Assembly (NCBI GenBank): GCA_009780795.1
Contig: WQZJ01000062.1
Span: forward strand, 1-6,667
From: Methanomassiliicoccaceae archaeon
Lineage (GTDB): Archaea > Thermoplasmatota > Thermoplasmata > Methanomassiliicoccales > Methanomethylophilaceae
Length of the DNA stretch: 6,667 nt
Direction: 5' to 3'
The position numbers were made by a program, and so were the translations under genes. Below the pieces are notes generated by a model. It did not search any database. It was not told where the DNA came from and saw nothing but the letters and a program-made list of their open reading frames with translations. Numbering within the stretch: the stretch's first letter is position 1; every line of letters begins with the position of its first letter. This document shows positions 1 through 5,799 of the stretch, piece by piece.

Positions 1-477
1 AAACTCATTGTTCTGAATCTGAAAAGATTCCACGGTAAGTCCGATACGCTGTTCTACGGTTTCGGGCTCGGCGTCGGGATAGGCGGGGCGTTCGCGTTCG
101 GTTTCGTGTTCTACGCATCATCCGCGGTGTCCCCCGTCGTAGAGGGATCGAGTATCATGATGTGGGTCCTGTTCGCGCTGATATCGATCCAGACGGTCGT
201 GCTTAACTCGGCAACCGGCATGACGGTGGGCGAAGGCATAGCAAGGAAAAGACCATTCGAGTTCCTGATACAGGCGCTGATAATAAGCGTGTCATACCAG
301 CTGCTGATGTCACAGGTATGGGCCAATCACTCGAGTACGCTGTTCTACCTGTTCCTGATACTCGCGTTCCTTCTGTCCGTCGGGTATTTCTATCACATCG
401 TCTACGTCAAACTGCCGAAAGTGATAAGAGAGGTCCTGAGGACCGAGGGCAAGAGCAGAAAGGACATACCGCAGTGA
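1..477 (+). CDS. C-terminal part of a multi-pass membrane protein, function unknown (5' end outside window)
   Basis: The frame is open from the first base, so this is the 3' part of a longer gene; 158 residues are visible, ending in TGA. I see about four hydrophobic segments: roughly residues 18-41 (rich in Gly and Phe), 52-75, 86-102 and 108-131. They are followed by a charged cytosolic-type tail with many Lys and Arg. Between the second and third segments is a loop GMTVGEGIARKRP. The glycine-rich first segment followed by a short basic loop loosely recalls PrsW/YhfC-type intramembrane proteases. However, the histidines expected of an active member are not visible in this part, so I do not assign that function. 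The gene converges on the zinc-ribbon gene with a single base between the two stop codons. A GTG at 106 is internal, not the start. Confident that it is a real membrane-protein gene; function unknown. Confidence 0.75.
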   Translation, partial: KLIVLNLKRFHGKSDTLFYGFGLGVGIGGAFAFGFVFYASSAVSPVVEGSSIMMWVLFALISIQTVVLNSATGMTVGEGIARKRPFEFLIQALIISVSYQLLMSQVWANHSSTLFYLFLILAFLLSVGYFYHIVYVKLPKVIREVLRTEGKSRKDIPQ

Positions 478-478
478 C

Positions 479-907
479 TCACACCGCTTTGTACGTCCCG
501 TGATGCAGTTCGATGACGATGTCGCATGATACCATTTGTTTCAGCAGCCGCTCCCCGTCGTCGGGGAACAGCTCGTTCACGTCCTTTTCCGAGAACTCGC
601 CCCTGATGCGCGTGAGGCCGTTCGCGAGGACCGTGAGCTTCGCAACCACACCGGATGTGCGTTCGTATTCGTAGACCAGTGTGGACAGCGGGTCAGGGTC
701 GTCGCCCTTCTTCCTCTGTTCGGGATATTTGGACGATGATGCTTCGCCGATGGCGTTCCTGACGGCGTTCTGGTCTTTATCGCGGAAAAGGACGGCCATC
801 TTGTCGATCACATCGGTCCTGCCGCAGTACGGACACGATGACGTTTCACTATGAAGGTCGGCGATCCGAGGACGTTGACATTCGGTGCAGAGGACCATTC
901 CATACAT
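479..907 (-). CDS. Small zinc-ribbon protein with winged-helix-like C-terminus (DUF5817-like)
   Basis: 142 residues starting MYGMVLCTEC. The N-terminal ribbon has two CxxC knuckles, Cys7/Cys10 and Cys25/Cys28, which should bind one zinc. After a charged middle (about 40-72) comes a predicted helical domain (about 75-142) containing FSEKDVNELFPDDGERLLKQ and then a strand-like end. This would fit a small winged helix, so a nucleic-acid or protein-binding adaptor is plausible. The ribbon recalls archaeal proteins annotated DUF5817; this is from memory and unconfirmed. The frame stays open 14 codons further upstream, but that extension would overlap the decarboxylase gene. ATG at 907 lies one base after that gene's TAA (TAAaATG), so translational coupling is likely. 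It is the last gene of the four-gene minus-strand operon. No enzymatic motif is visible. Confidence 0.8.
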   Translation of the reverse strand: MYGMVLCTECQRPRIADLHSETSSCPYCGRTDVIDKMAVLFRDKDQNAVRNAIGEASSSKYPEQRKKGDDPDPLSTLVYEYERTSGVVAKLTVLANGLTRIRGEFSEKDVNELFPDDGERLLKQMVSCDIVIELHHGTYKAV

Positions 908-908
908 T

Positions 909-1424
909 TTATCCGTATCTCGTGAACACAAGCGCAGCGACGCACGCACCGTACATCCCTTTGGACACTGTCATCTCCTCCGCGGCGTATCTAATCTCGT
1001 TCAACTCAACGCATCTCGCGGCGGCGATCTCGTTCATCTTCTCATTCAACGACAGGATCAGTTCGTCCTTCCCGGCGCGCATACGGCCCTCGGCCACATA
1101 ACCGCCCTTCCCGTCCTTCCTGAGGGCGTACGCGATCCCGGCGCTTATAGTCCCGTCGTCCGCGCGCATCTGCGCCAGGACACAGTGCGTTACCGCACCC
1201 ATCGGGATATCGGAGACGCCGACCTCTTTGGATCCTTCAGGTATGACGGACGACACGGCGACCAGATTCTGCTCCCCTATCCCCATTTTGATCAGCGCCC
1301 TGTCGAACGCGTTCAGATCGGACACCTCGCTCACAGCTGATGCGGAGGTGACGAAGAATTCGATCGGGACGAGGTACATGTTCGTGCCATGGCGGTCGAG
1401 GATAAAACACTTGCCTTCGGACAT
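909..1424 (-). CDS. pdaD: Pyruvoyl-dependent arginine decarboxylase (EC 4.1.1.19)
   Basis: 171 residues (the Methanocaldococcus jannaschii enzyme has about 165). The enzyme converts arginine to agmatine and CO2. It is made as a proenzyme that cleaves itself at a Ser-Ser bond, turning the second Ser into the pyruvoyl cofactor. The site is visible as NLVAVSSVIPEG, with cleavage expected between Ser58 and Ser59. The substrate-binding LNAFDRAL motif gives Asp41 (equivalent to Asp35 in M. jannaschii). Glu112 in GGYVAEG probably corresponds to the catalytic Glu109. PMGAV and the C-terminal GACVAALVF match the family core. Agmatine feeds polyamines and, in Archaea, the agmatidine modification of tRNA-Ile(CAU). 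The start is uncertain. ATG at 1424 has no clear ribosome site, and the first 15 residues look unlike the family. Met16 (ATG at 1379) would begin MYLVPIEFFVTSASAVSE, a typical N-terminus. Third gene of the operon. Confidence 0.93.
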   Translation of the reverse strand: MSEGKCFILDRHGTNMYLVPIEFFVTSASAVSEVSDLNAFDRALIKMGIGEQNLVAVSSVIPEGSKEVGVSDIPMGAVTHCVLAQMRADDGTISAGIAYALRKDGKGGYVAEGRMRAGKDELILSLNEKMNEIAAARCVELNEIRYAAEEMTVSKGMYGACVAALVFTRYG

Positions 1425-1439
1425 CTGTGCAACAGTGCA

Positions 1440-1784
1440 TCAAGTCATTCTTTTCATCCCGCGCTCGACCAGCGGGAACGTCGCGAATACCATCACTATC
1501 TGAACGATCGCCACCAGTACAAGGACCGCTAACGTCACCGTGAACATGAGCCAGACGGCCATTCCGGCGATGACGGAGATGACCCCGGCGGTGAACATAA
1601 GTTTTCCCGAGTACCGCTGAGAGAAATCCCACAGCTTCTGGTCGCTCATGGACCTCTTCGTCCTGTACCCGTACAACGCGTTGATCTTCTTCGGCGGACG
1701 CTTATAGAGAATAAGACCGAATATCGCGAAACAGGCACCGATGGTAAGGACCAGGACCAGATAGAGGGTCTCCATCTCCTCCAT
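1440..1784 (-). CDS. SdpI-family integral membrane protein
   Basis: 114 residues. A first membrane segment (about 6-27) is followed by the signature KRPPKKINALYGYRTKRSM and a Trp-Asp-Phe at about 52-54. Two more membrane segments follow (about 62-80 and 82-104), then a basic C-terminus. The Pro-Pro-x-x-Ile-Asn and GYRT-x-x-SM motif is the hallmark of the SdpI/YhfL family. The founding Bacillus member confers immunity to the SdpC toxin, but archaeal short members have no established role and no toxin partner is visible here. The gene starts 4 bases after the PAC2 stop. A GGTGA ribosome site at 1789-1793 overlaps that stop codon with 4-base spacing, which supports Met1 over Met4 (for Met4 the purine run would touch the start codon). 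Translational coupling with the PAC2 gene is likely. Confidence 0.85.
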   Translation of the reverse strand: MEEMETLYLVLVLTIGACFAIFGLILYKRPPKKINALYGYRTKRSMSDQKLWDFSQRYSGKLMFTAGVISVIAGMAVWLMFTVTLAVLVLVAIVQIVMVFATFPLVERGMKRMT

Positions 1785-1788
1785 CGTG

Positions 1789-1793
1789 TCACC
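1789..1793 (-). promoter_or_regulatory. Ribosome-binding site of the SdpI-family gene
   Basis: On the minus strand GGTGA lies 4 bases before the ATG at 1784. It overlaps the TGA stop of the PAC2 gene (GGTGA contains the stop). This decides the SdpI start and suggests coupled translation. Confidence 0.65.
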
Positions 1794-2538
1794 CGTACAG
1801 GAAGTCCTTGTTCTTTACGTTCCCAAGCGTCCCCGTCTGCTGTATGCCCATCCGTCTCTCAGCCTCCTCGGCCTCCTTGTACAGCGGTTCAGGGTCGATC
1901 TTCAGTTCGGGGAGCATCCTCGCCAGCGGTTCCATCAGTTTGGCGGCGCCTCTGGGGTCAGGCAGATCCACCCTGGCCGGGGCGAGTATCGCAAGCACGT
2001 CCATGCCACGCATCGCACCCTCATACAGCATAACACCTGACGTTCCTCTTACGAGACTGTCCTCCAATCCCTCTATAGAGTATCTCTGCATTATCTCGTT
2101 GGCGGCGGGGGTCGACCCGACGCCGAGTATCCGTGACTCTTCGGGATCGAATTGCGGTATTCCCTCGAGGCATATCACCGTCTTCACGTTGTTCTTCTGG
2201 AACCAGTCCATGAACGTGACCGCCAGCTGGTGGTGCTGCTCGATCTTGGGCATGAACTCCGATGTGACGACGATGAGGCCGTCGCAGTTCATACCGCTGT
2301 CCACGTCGCAGTTGCGGTCGCCGGCGTACACCCTCACCGGAGGAAGCGGCACGCCACCCTGAATAACAGCATACGGCGGGAACTCCGATGAGCTTATACC
2401 TCCTATTATCTCGAGTTCCAGCGTCCTCGCCAGGAAATTGGCGGCGATGGAACTCGCGAGCCCTACACTCGGAAAGCCCAGGATCGCTATGGTGTTGTTC
2501 CATCGGACGTCCTTGTACTCGTGCACGGTGAATGTCAT
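1789..2538 (-). CDS. PAC2-family protein, probable proteasome assembly chaperone
   Basis: 249 residues. The PAC2 fold is recognisable from an N-terminal strand-loop AILGFPSVGLASSIAANFL (about 18-36), then SSSEFPPYAV (49-58), VICLEGIP (121-128) and LPDPRGAAKLMEPL (192-205). A charged helix (about 214-230) leads to a flexible tail ending Asp-Phe-Leu-Tyr-Gly. The last three residues, Leu-Tyr-Gly, fit the HbYX (hydrophobic-Tyr-any) motif that docks activators and archaeal Pba chaperones on the 20S alpha-ring. Chaperone function is inferred from the family. The open frame runs 101 codons further upstream, but that part is antisense to the M16 gene. ATG at 2538 gives MTFTVHEYKDV, a family-like start, and sits beside a TATA-like box. 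First gene of the minus-strand operon and divergent from the M16 protease. Confidence 0.88.
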   Translation of the reverse strand: MTFTVHEYKDVRWNNTIAILGFPSVGLASSIAANFLARTLELEIIGGISSSEFPPYAVIQGGVPLPPVRVYAGDRNCDVDSGMNCDGLIVVTSEFMPKIEQHHQLAVTFMDWFQKNNVKTVICLEGIPQFDPEESRILGVGSTPAANEIMQRYSIEGLEDSLVRGTSGVMLYEGAMRGMDVLAILAPARVDLPDPRGAAKLMEPLARMLPELKIDPEPLYKEAEEAERRMGIQQTGTLGNVKNKDFLYG

Positions 2539-2566
2539 ATCATCTGGTGTATGATGCAACAATGCT

Positions 2567-2572
2567 ATTAAT
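2567..2572. promoter_or_regulatory. TATA-like box in a 55-bp divergent promoter region
   Basis: The gap between the divergent PAC2 (start 2538) and M16 (start 2594) genes is 55 bp. Its clearest AT-rich element is the palindromic hexamer ATTAAT (part of CTATTAAT). Its centre lies about 24 bases upstream of the M16 GTG and about 31 bases upstream of the PAC2 ATG, close to archaeal TATA spacing for leaderless or nearly leaderless messages. Neither start has a convincing Shine-Dalgarno sequence. A shared box read in both directions is my inference; weaker separate boxes cannot be excluded. Confidence 0.45.
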
Positions 2573-2593
2573 CCATCGAACGTTACCGTTGTC

Positions 2594-3862
2594 GTGGACA
2601 AGATATCATTGGAACACACGAACAACGGTATACCGGTTGTCACGGAGAGTATAGAGGGAACGATAAGCGCCGGGTTCTTGGTGGCCGTGCGCACCGGGTC
2701 GAGAGATGAGGGAAAGAGTATAGGAGGGATATCCCATCTGCTGGAGCACGTGGTCTTCAGGGGCACTGACAACAGAACGTCGCTGCAGATATCCAAGGAG
2801 ATGGAGGGCGCCGGAGGGGAGATGAACGCCTTCACATCCAAAGAGATGACTGCGTTCTACGGGATAACGCTGAAAGATACGTCGAACATAGCGAAAGAAT
2901 TGGTGGCGGACATATGCACATCTCCGCTGATATCCGGGAATGACGTGGAACTGGAGAAGAAGATAGTCCTCCAGGAGATAAGCATGTGGGAGAACGATCC
3001 CGAATCGTACATTCACAAACTGTTCGCGGAGACGCTCTGGAAAGGTCATGAACTATCGCAGAACGAGGCGGGTGAGGTGGACGTGGTATCAGCGCTCACG
3101 CACCTCGATCTGAGGGAATATTTCGAGGAACGGTACAGACATCCGAACATCGCGGTGATCGCATGCGGGGCCGTGGACCCCGCAGATGTGAAGGAATGGG
3201 CGGAGAGAAGCTTCGGAAGTACATCCGCAGGAATGAGAACGGTCAGGGTGGCGCCCGTCAGGACCGGGTCGGCGTACAAGCTGTTCCCCAGAAAAGAGGA
3301 TCACACGTACACCGGGATGGGATTTCACGCATATCCCGCGGACCATGAGGACAGGGCTGCGCTGCGCCTTCTGACGGCGATGCTCGGAGCGGGCATGAGC
3401 TCAAGGTTGTTCCAAGGTGTGAGAGAGGAGAAAGCACTCGTGTACTCGATATACGGGATGATAGACCAGAACTCGGACGCGGGATCGATGGCCGTGTACA
3501 TGTCGTCGACCGAGGATAACGTCATGAAGGCGATAACGACAACCGCCGAAATACTAAAGGAGATAAGGGACGACGGTCTCCGTCAAGGTGAACTGGACCG
3601 GGCAAGGAACCTGATAAAGGGGGCGACGGTAAGGAAGATGGAATCCACCGACAGCAGACTTTACCGTCTCACGAAATCGTTCATGCTGACCGGAAAGGCG
3701 GAACCGTTCATGAACGATCTCGACGCGCTGGATCATGTGTCCGAGGAGGACGTGATGAGGACAGCGGCGGATGTTATATCCTCAAAGAGACTGAACATAG
3801 CCGTCTACGGAAAAAAGACAAAAGAACTGTCGAAGATGTCGATAGATCAGATAGACCTTTGA
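2594..3862 (+). CDS. M16-family (pitrilysin/MPP-like) zinc metallopeptidase
   Basis: 422 residues, the usual size of single-repeat-pair M16B proteins that work as dimers. The inverted zinc motif HxxEH is His48-Leu-Leu-Glu51-His52 in GGISHLLEHVVFRG. The third ligand is Glu128 in EKKIVLQEISMWEND, 76 residues after His52 as in MPP-beta. NAFTSKEMTAFYG (78-90) is also family-typical. The second half carries the substrate-binding region GMSSRLFQGVREEKALVYSIYG with Arg278 and Tyr284. Thus both the catalytic half and the Arg/Tyr half are intact and an active peptidase is expected. No signal peptide is visible, so it should act in the cytoplasm on peptides or unfolded segments; the substrate is unknown. 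Start: GTG at 2594 yields VDKISLEHTNNGIPVV, matching the family N-terminus, and there is no ribosome site, so it is probably leaderless. The 3' end overlaps the convergent maturation-protease gene by 16 bp. Confidence 0.93.
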   Translation: MDKISLEHTNNGIPVVTESIEGTISAGFLVAVRTGSRDEGKSIGGISHLLEHVVFRGTDNRTSLQISKEMEGAGGEMNAFTSKEMTAFYGITLKDTSNIAKELVADICTSPLISGNDVELEKKIVLQEISMWENDPESYIHKLFAETLWKGHELSQNEAGEVDVVSALTHLDLREYFEERYRHPNIAVIACGAVDPADVKEWAERSFGSTSAGMRTVRVAPVRTGSAYKLFPRKEDHTYTGMGFHAYPADHEDRAALRLLTAMLGAGMSSRLFQGVREEKALVYSIYGMIDQNSDAGSMAVYMSSTEDNVMKAITTTAEILKEIRDDGLRQGELDRARNLIKGATVRKMESTDSRLYRLTKSFMLTGKAEPFMNDLDALDHVSEEDVMRTAADVISSKRLNIAVYGKKTKELSKMSIDQIDL

Positions 3863-4338
3863 AATTCCTCTATGATGTTCACGACCGCACGGACGGCGTC
3901 AGGAAGGGCGTTCTCCACAGCCTCAGTCATGGTCTCGCCCACGGTCATTATATCAGAGACCTCGATAGCAACGAATCTCACCGTTTCGGGCATCATATCC
4001 GGCTCCAGCTGCCTTCCGATGCGCATGGCCGTCGCCAGATTGAATTCATGGGCGGACGCGTTCGCGACAGTAGGTTCAAAATCCTCAGGGTTGAAGAGGA
4101 TGACCGTCCCCGGTTCGTAGACACAGGTCTTTATCGCATCGACGATCACGACATTCCTGTATCCTCTGATCATCGGGATTATGTCCAATCCTCCTATCGC
4201 CTCCTGCAGAACATCGACGTCAGTAAGCATCATTCGTTCGACGGCCTCCGCCGCCCTGAGACCGATCGCGTCATCCGTCATGATGGGACTGCCCAAGCCT
4301 ATGACCAGAACAGTATCCGATAGCCTGCGAACACTCAT
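3847..4338 (-). CDS. [NiFe]-hydrogenase maturation protease (HycI/HybD family, M52)
   Basis: 163 residues. This endopeptidase removes the C-terminal tail of a hydrogenase large subunit after nickel insertion. The N-terminal VIGLGSPIMTDDAIGLRAAE is the family hallmark. Metal-binding candidates are Asp23 (Glu16 in E. coli HybD), Asp67 in VVIVDAIK and His97 in SAHEFNL, so the site is complete. The frame continues to a TTG at 4398 and an ATG at 4371, but I chose ATG 4338 (MSVRRLSDTVLVIGLG). Known members begin a few residues before the GxG motif, and a TATATA box lies about 27 bases upstream, which would give a leaderless message. In a methanogen with Hdr genes the likely client is the F420-non-reducing (Mvh-type) hydrogenase that partners Hdr; the client is not in the window. 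Convergent with, and overlapping, the M16 gene. Confidence 0.92.
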   Translation of the reverse strand: MSVRRLSDTVLVIGLGSPIMTDDAIGLRAAEAVERMMLTDVDVLQEAIGGLDIIPMIRGYRNVVIVDAIKTCVYEPGTVILFNPEDFEPTVANASAHEFNLATAMRIGRQLEPDMMPETVRFVAIEVSDIMTVGETMTEAVENALPDAVRAVVNIIEEFQRSI

Positions 4339-4362
4339 CAAAGGGTCAAAATGGTCGTGCGG

Positions 4363-4368
4363 TATATA
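4363..4368 (-). promoter_or_regulatory. TATA box of the hydrogenase maturation protease gene
   Basis: TATATA is centred about 27 bases upstream of the ATG at 4338, the classical archaeal distance from box to transcription start. It is preceded on the minus strand by a purine-rich GCGGAATG that could serve as the TFB-recognition element. No Shine-Dalgarno precedes the ATG, consistent with a leaderless transcript. Confidence 0.6.
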
Positions 4369-4398
4369 CATTCCGCCCCGCTGCGCACGCGACTGCAA

Positions 4399-4405
4399 TT
4401 AATAT
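4399..4405 (+). promoter_or_regulatory. TATA-like box of the ModE/LysR-like regulator gene
   Basis: TTAATAT is centred about 24 bases upstream of the GTG at 4426. There is no Shine-Dalgarno before that GTG, so a leaderless transcript is likely. The box lies inside the longer open frame that starts at ATG 4351, which argues against that earlier start. Confidence 0.5.
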
Positions 4406-4425
4406 CCGTCATACGATATCATGAC

Positions 4426-5220
4426 GTGGAACTGAACATAAGGCCATCGGCCGCCTCTGGCGGAAGGAGGATCACGGACAGACAGATACAGGTGCTGAAC
4501 GCGGTCAACGAGCACGGCAGCATGAACGCCGCCGCGACGGCACTGGGGATCTCACCTCCGGTGGCGCACCGTCATATCAAAGAATTAGAGGACATAATCG
4601 GCGAGTTCGTTCTCAGAACATCGCCCCGCGGGTCCAAGCTCACCGAGTGCGGCACAAGCCTTCTGGAATCGTTAAGGTCGGCGGATGAGCGATTATCCGA
4701 TGAGCGAAGGTTCACGGTTGCATGCTCCCCTGTCACTGAAGAGTTGCTCATGTCCGCTATATCTTCGGCAAATGTCGACACGGACCTTCTGATATCCGAT
4801 GACATCGTCAATCTGAGATCACTTAGGAAGAACGAGGCGGATCTAGTGATATTGGACGATCCCGTTCATGTGTTCGATGATGATTCACTTCAATGGCAGG
4901 AGATAGCGCAGATGGGAATGGTCCACGTTGACAAGGGAGAATCATACATACGATACAGATACGGTGCACAGCGGATAGCGTTCAGACACCTCGATTCGTT
5001 GGGCAAGAGATACAGTATTGATGCGGAGACGCTGTCACTGAACGACCTCATGGATTCCGGTAAAAGTTTCTTCGTGGACGAGGTCCTGCTGATGCGAAAA
5101 GGAATACGGATACACAGCTCCACCGACCCGGCGCTACTGAAACATTCGATACTGGCTGTTTACAGGGAACAGACGGAGGACACGGATAAACTCATAGCTG
5201 AACTGATGAGAAGAAGGTAG
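4426..5220 (+). CDS. Transcriptional regulator: ModE/LysR-like winged helix plus PBP-like sensor domain
   Basis: 264 residues from GTG 4426. The N-terminal winged helix (about 15-82) has RQIQVLNAVNEHGSMNAAA, then the recognition region ALGISPPVAHRHIKELE (39-55), and a wing ending LTECGTSLLESL. This is the layout shared by LysR and ModE DNA-binding domains. From about residue 93 (RRFTVACSPV) to the end, alternating strands and helices such as LLISDD, EADLVILDD and GKSFFVDEVLLMRKGIRI suggest a shortened periplasmic-binding-protein-like ligand domain. The ligand is unknown; an oxyanion such as molybdate or tungstate, or a redox metabolite, are only possibilities. The frame extends to ATG 4351, but that would span the TATA boxes of both divergent genes. 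It lies between the maturation protease and hdrCB, so control of either or both, and of itself, is plausible. No transmembrane segment. Confidence 0.85.
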   Translation: MELNIRPSAASGGRRITDRQIQVLNAVNEHGSMNAAATALGISPPVAHRHIKELEDIIGEFVLRTSPRGSKLTECGTSLLESLRSADERLSDERRFTVACSPVTEELLMSAISSANVDTDLLISDDIVNLRSLRKNEADLVILDDPVHVFDDDSLQWQEIAQMGMVHVDKGESYIRYRYGAQRIAFRHLDSLGKRYSIDAETLSLNDLMDSGKSFFVDEVLLMRKGIRIHSSTDPALLKHSILAVYREQTEDTDKLIAELMRRR

Positions 5221-5264
5221 TATTATCATTAACACTAATACTTCCCTCGGAATAACATCCCTTA

Positions 5265-5271
5265 TTATATA
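5265..5271 (+). promoter_or_regulatory. TATA box of the hdrC-hdrB operon
   Basis: TTATATA followed by ACAAAAAGGA is the best archaeal TATA match in the 84-bp gap between the regulator gene and hdrC. A start of transcription about 27 bases from its centre would fall near 5295. That gives a leader of only about 10 bases containing AGGTAATGAT before the hdrC ATG. The strong box fits a highly expressed energy-metabolism operon. Confidence 0.6.
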
Positions 5272-5304
5272 CAAAAAGGACGCTCACGTGTTTCAGGTAA
5301 TGAT

Positions 5305-5799
5305 ATGGTATCACCAACACCCGCATTTACGGATGAGATAGCCGCCAACGGCGGTTCAAGCGTCCTTCAGTGCTTCCAGTGCGGTACCTGCACAGCCGGC
5401 TGCCCCTCGGGGAAGAACACGGCGTACAGGATCAGGAAGCTCATGAGGGCCGCCCAGCTCGGATTGAAAGATGAGACTGTGAACACCGAGGACCTCTGGC
5501 AGTGCACAACGTGCTACACATGTGCCGAGAGATGCCCGCGTGATGTACAGATAGTGGAAGTCATCACTGCATTGAGGAACATCGCGGTCGCCGAGGGAAA
5601 GATGTACGACGGTCACAGGAAAGTGGCGGCCAATCTGGTCAAAGTTGGTCATACCGTGGACAACAACGACAAGATCAAAGCACTCAGGAAAGAACTGGGA
5701 CTCCCGGAGAACCCGCCCACAGTGATGGATAACGCATCAGCCAAAGCGGACTTCGATAAGATACTGGAACTGACCGGTTTCGGAAGGTTGGTGAGCTGA
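5305..5799 (+). CDS. hdrC: Heterodisulfide reductase subunit C (CoB-CoM heterodisulfide reductase, two 4Fe-4S clusters)
   Basis: 164 residues. HdrC carries electrons from HdrA to HdrB in the soluble HdrABC complex, which reduces CoM-S-S-CoB in methanogenesis. Two ferredoxin-type motifs are intact: Cys23, Cys26, Cys29, Cys33 in LQCFQCGTCTAGCPSG, and Cys67, Cys70, Cys73, Cys77 in WQCTTCYTCAERCPRDV. The spacing is CxxCxxCxxxCP in both, typical of HdrC. The C-terminal third (about 105-164) contains the family stretch ELGLPENPPTV. No heme-binding or membrane segments are present, so this is the cytoplasmic HdrC rather than HdrE/HdrD. ATG 5305 gives a normal-length N-terminus before the first cluster. 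The gene abuts hdrB exactly (TGA then ATG). HdrA is not in the window. Confidence 0.95.
   Translation: MVSPTPAFTDEIAANGGSSVLQCFQCGTCTAGCPSGKNTAYRIRKLMRAAQLGLKDETVNTEDLWQCTTCYTCAERCPRDVQIVEVITALRNIAVAEGKMYDGHRKVAANLVKVGHTVDNNDKIKALRKELGLPENPPTVMDNASAKADFDKILELTGFGRLVS
5790..5794 (+). promoter_or_regulatory. Ribosome-binding site of hdrB
   Basis: GGTGA ends 5 bases before the hdrB ATG and lies within the last codons of hdrC. It is a canonical archaeal Shine-Dalgarno at proper spacing and ensures independent loading of ribosomes at the internal cistron. Confidence 0.7.

Noticed and set aside
106..108. GTG as start of the left-edge membrane protein
   Set aside because: The frame is open and hydrophobic through the left edge of the window, and the GTG falls inside a membrane segment.
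908..949. 14-codon N-terminal extension of the zinc-ribbon gene
   Set aside because: It overlaps the end of the decarboxylase gene; the ATG one base after that gene's stop gives the compact ribbon start.
885..1340. Long plus-strand open frames opposite the decarboxylase and neighbouring minus-strand genes
   Set aside because: They are antisense shadows of well-supported genes, rich in Arg, His and Pro with no recognisable domain.
2539..2841. Upstream 101-codon extension of the PAC2 open frame on the minus strand
   Set aside because: It is antisense to the N-terminal coding part of the M16 protease and its divergent promoter, has no family similarity, and ATG 2538 gives a typical PAC2 start.
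4339..4398. Earlier TTG (4398) and ATG (4371) starts for the hydrogenase maturation protease
   Set aside because: They would translate through the TATATA box and add residues before the GxG motif that the family lacks.
4351..4425. ATG 4351 as start of the ModE/LysR-like regulator
   Set aside because: It would overlap the divergent gene's promoter and its own TATA-like box, and the added residues do not look like a conserved domain.
5296..5315. Imperfect palindrome GGTAAT...TATCACC around the hdrC start as a regulator operator
   Set aside because: Only 6 of 10 positions pair and it overlaps the start codon; not better than chance without orthologous sequences.
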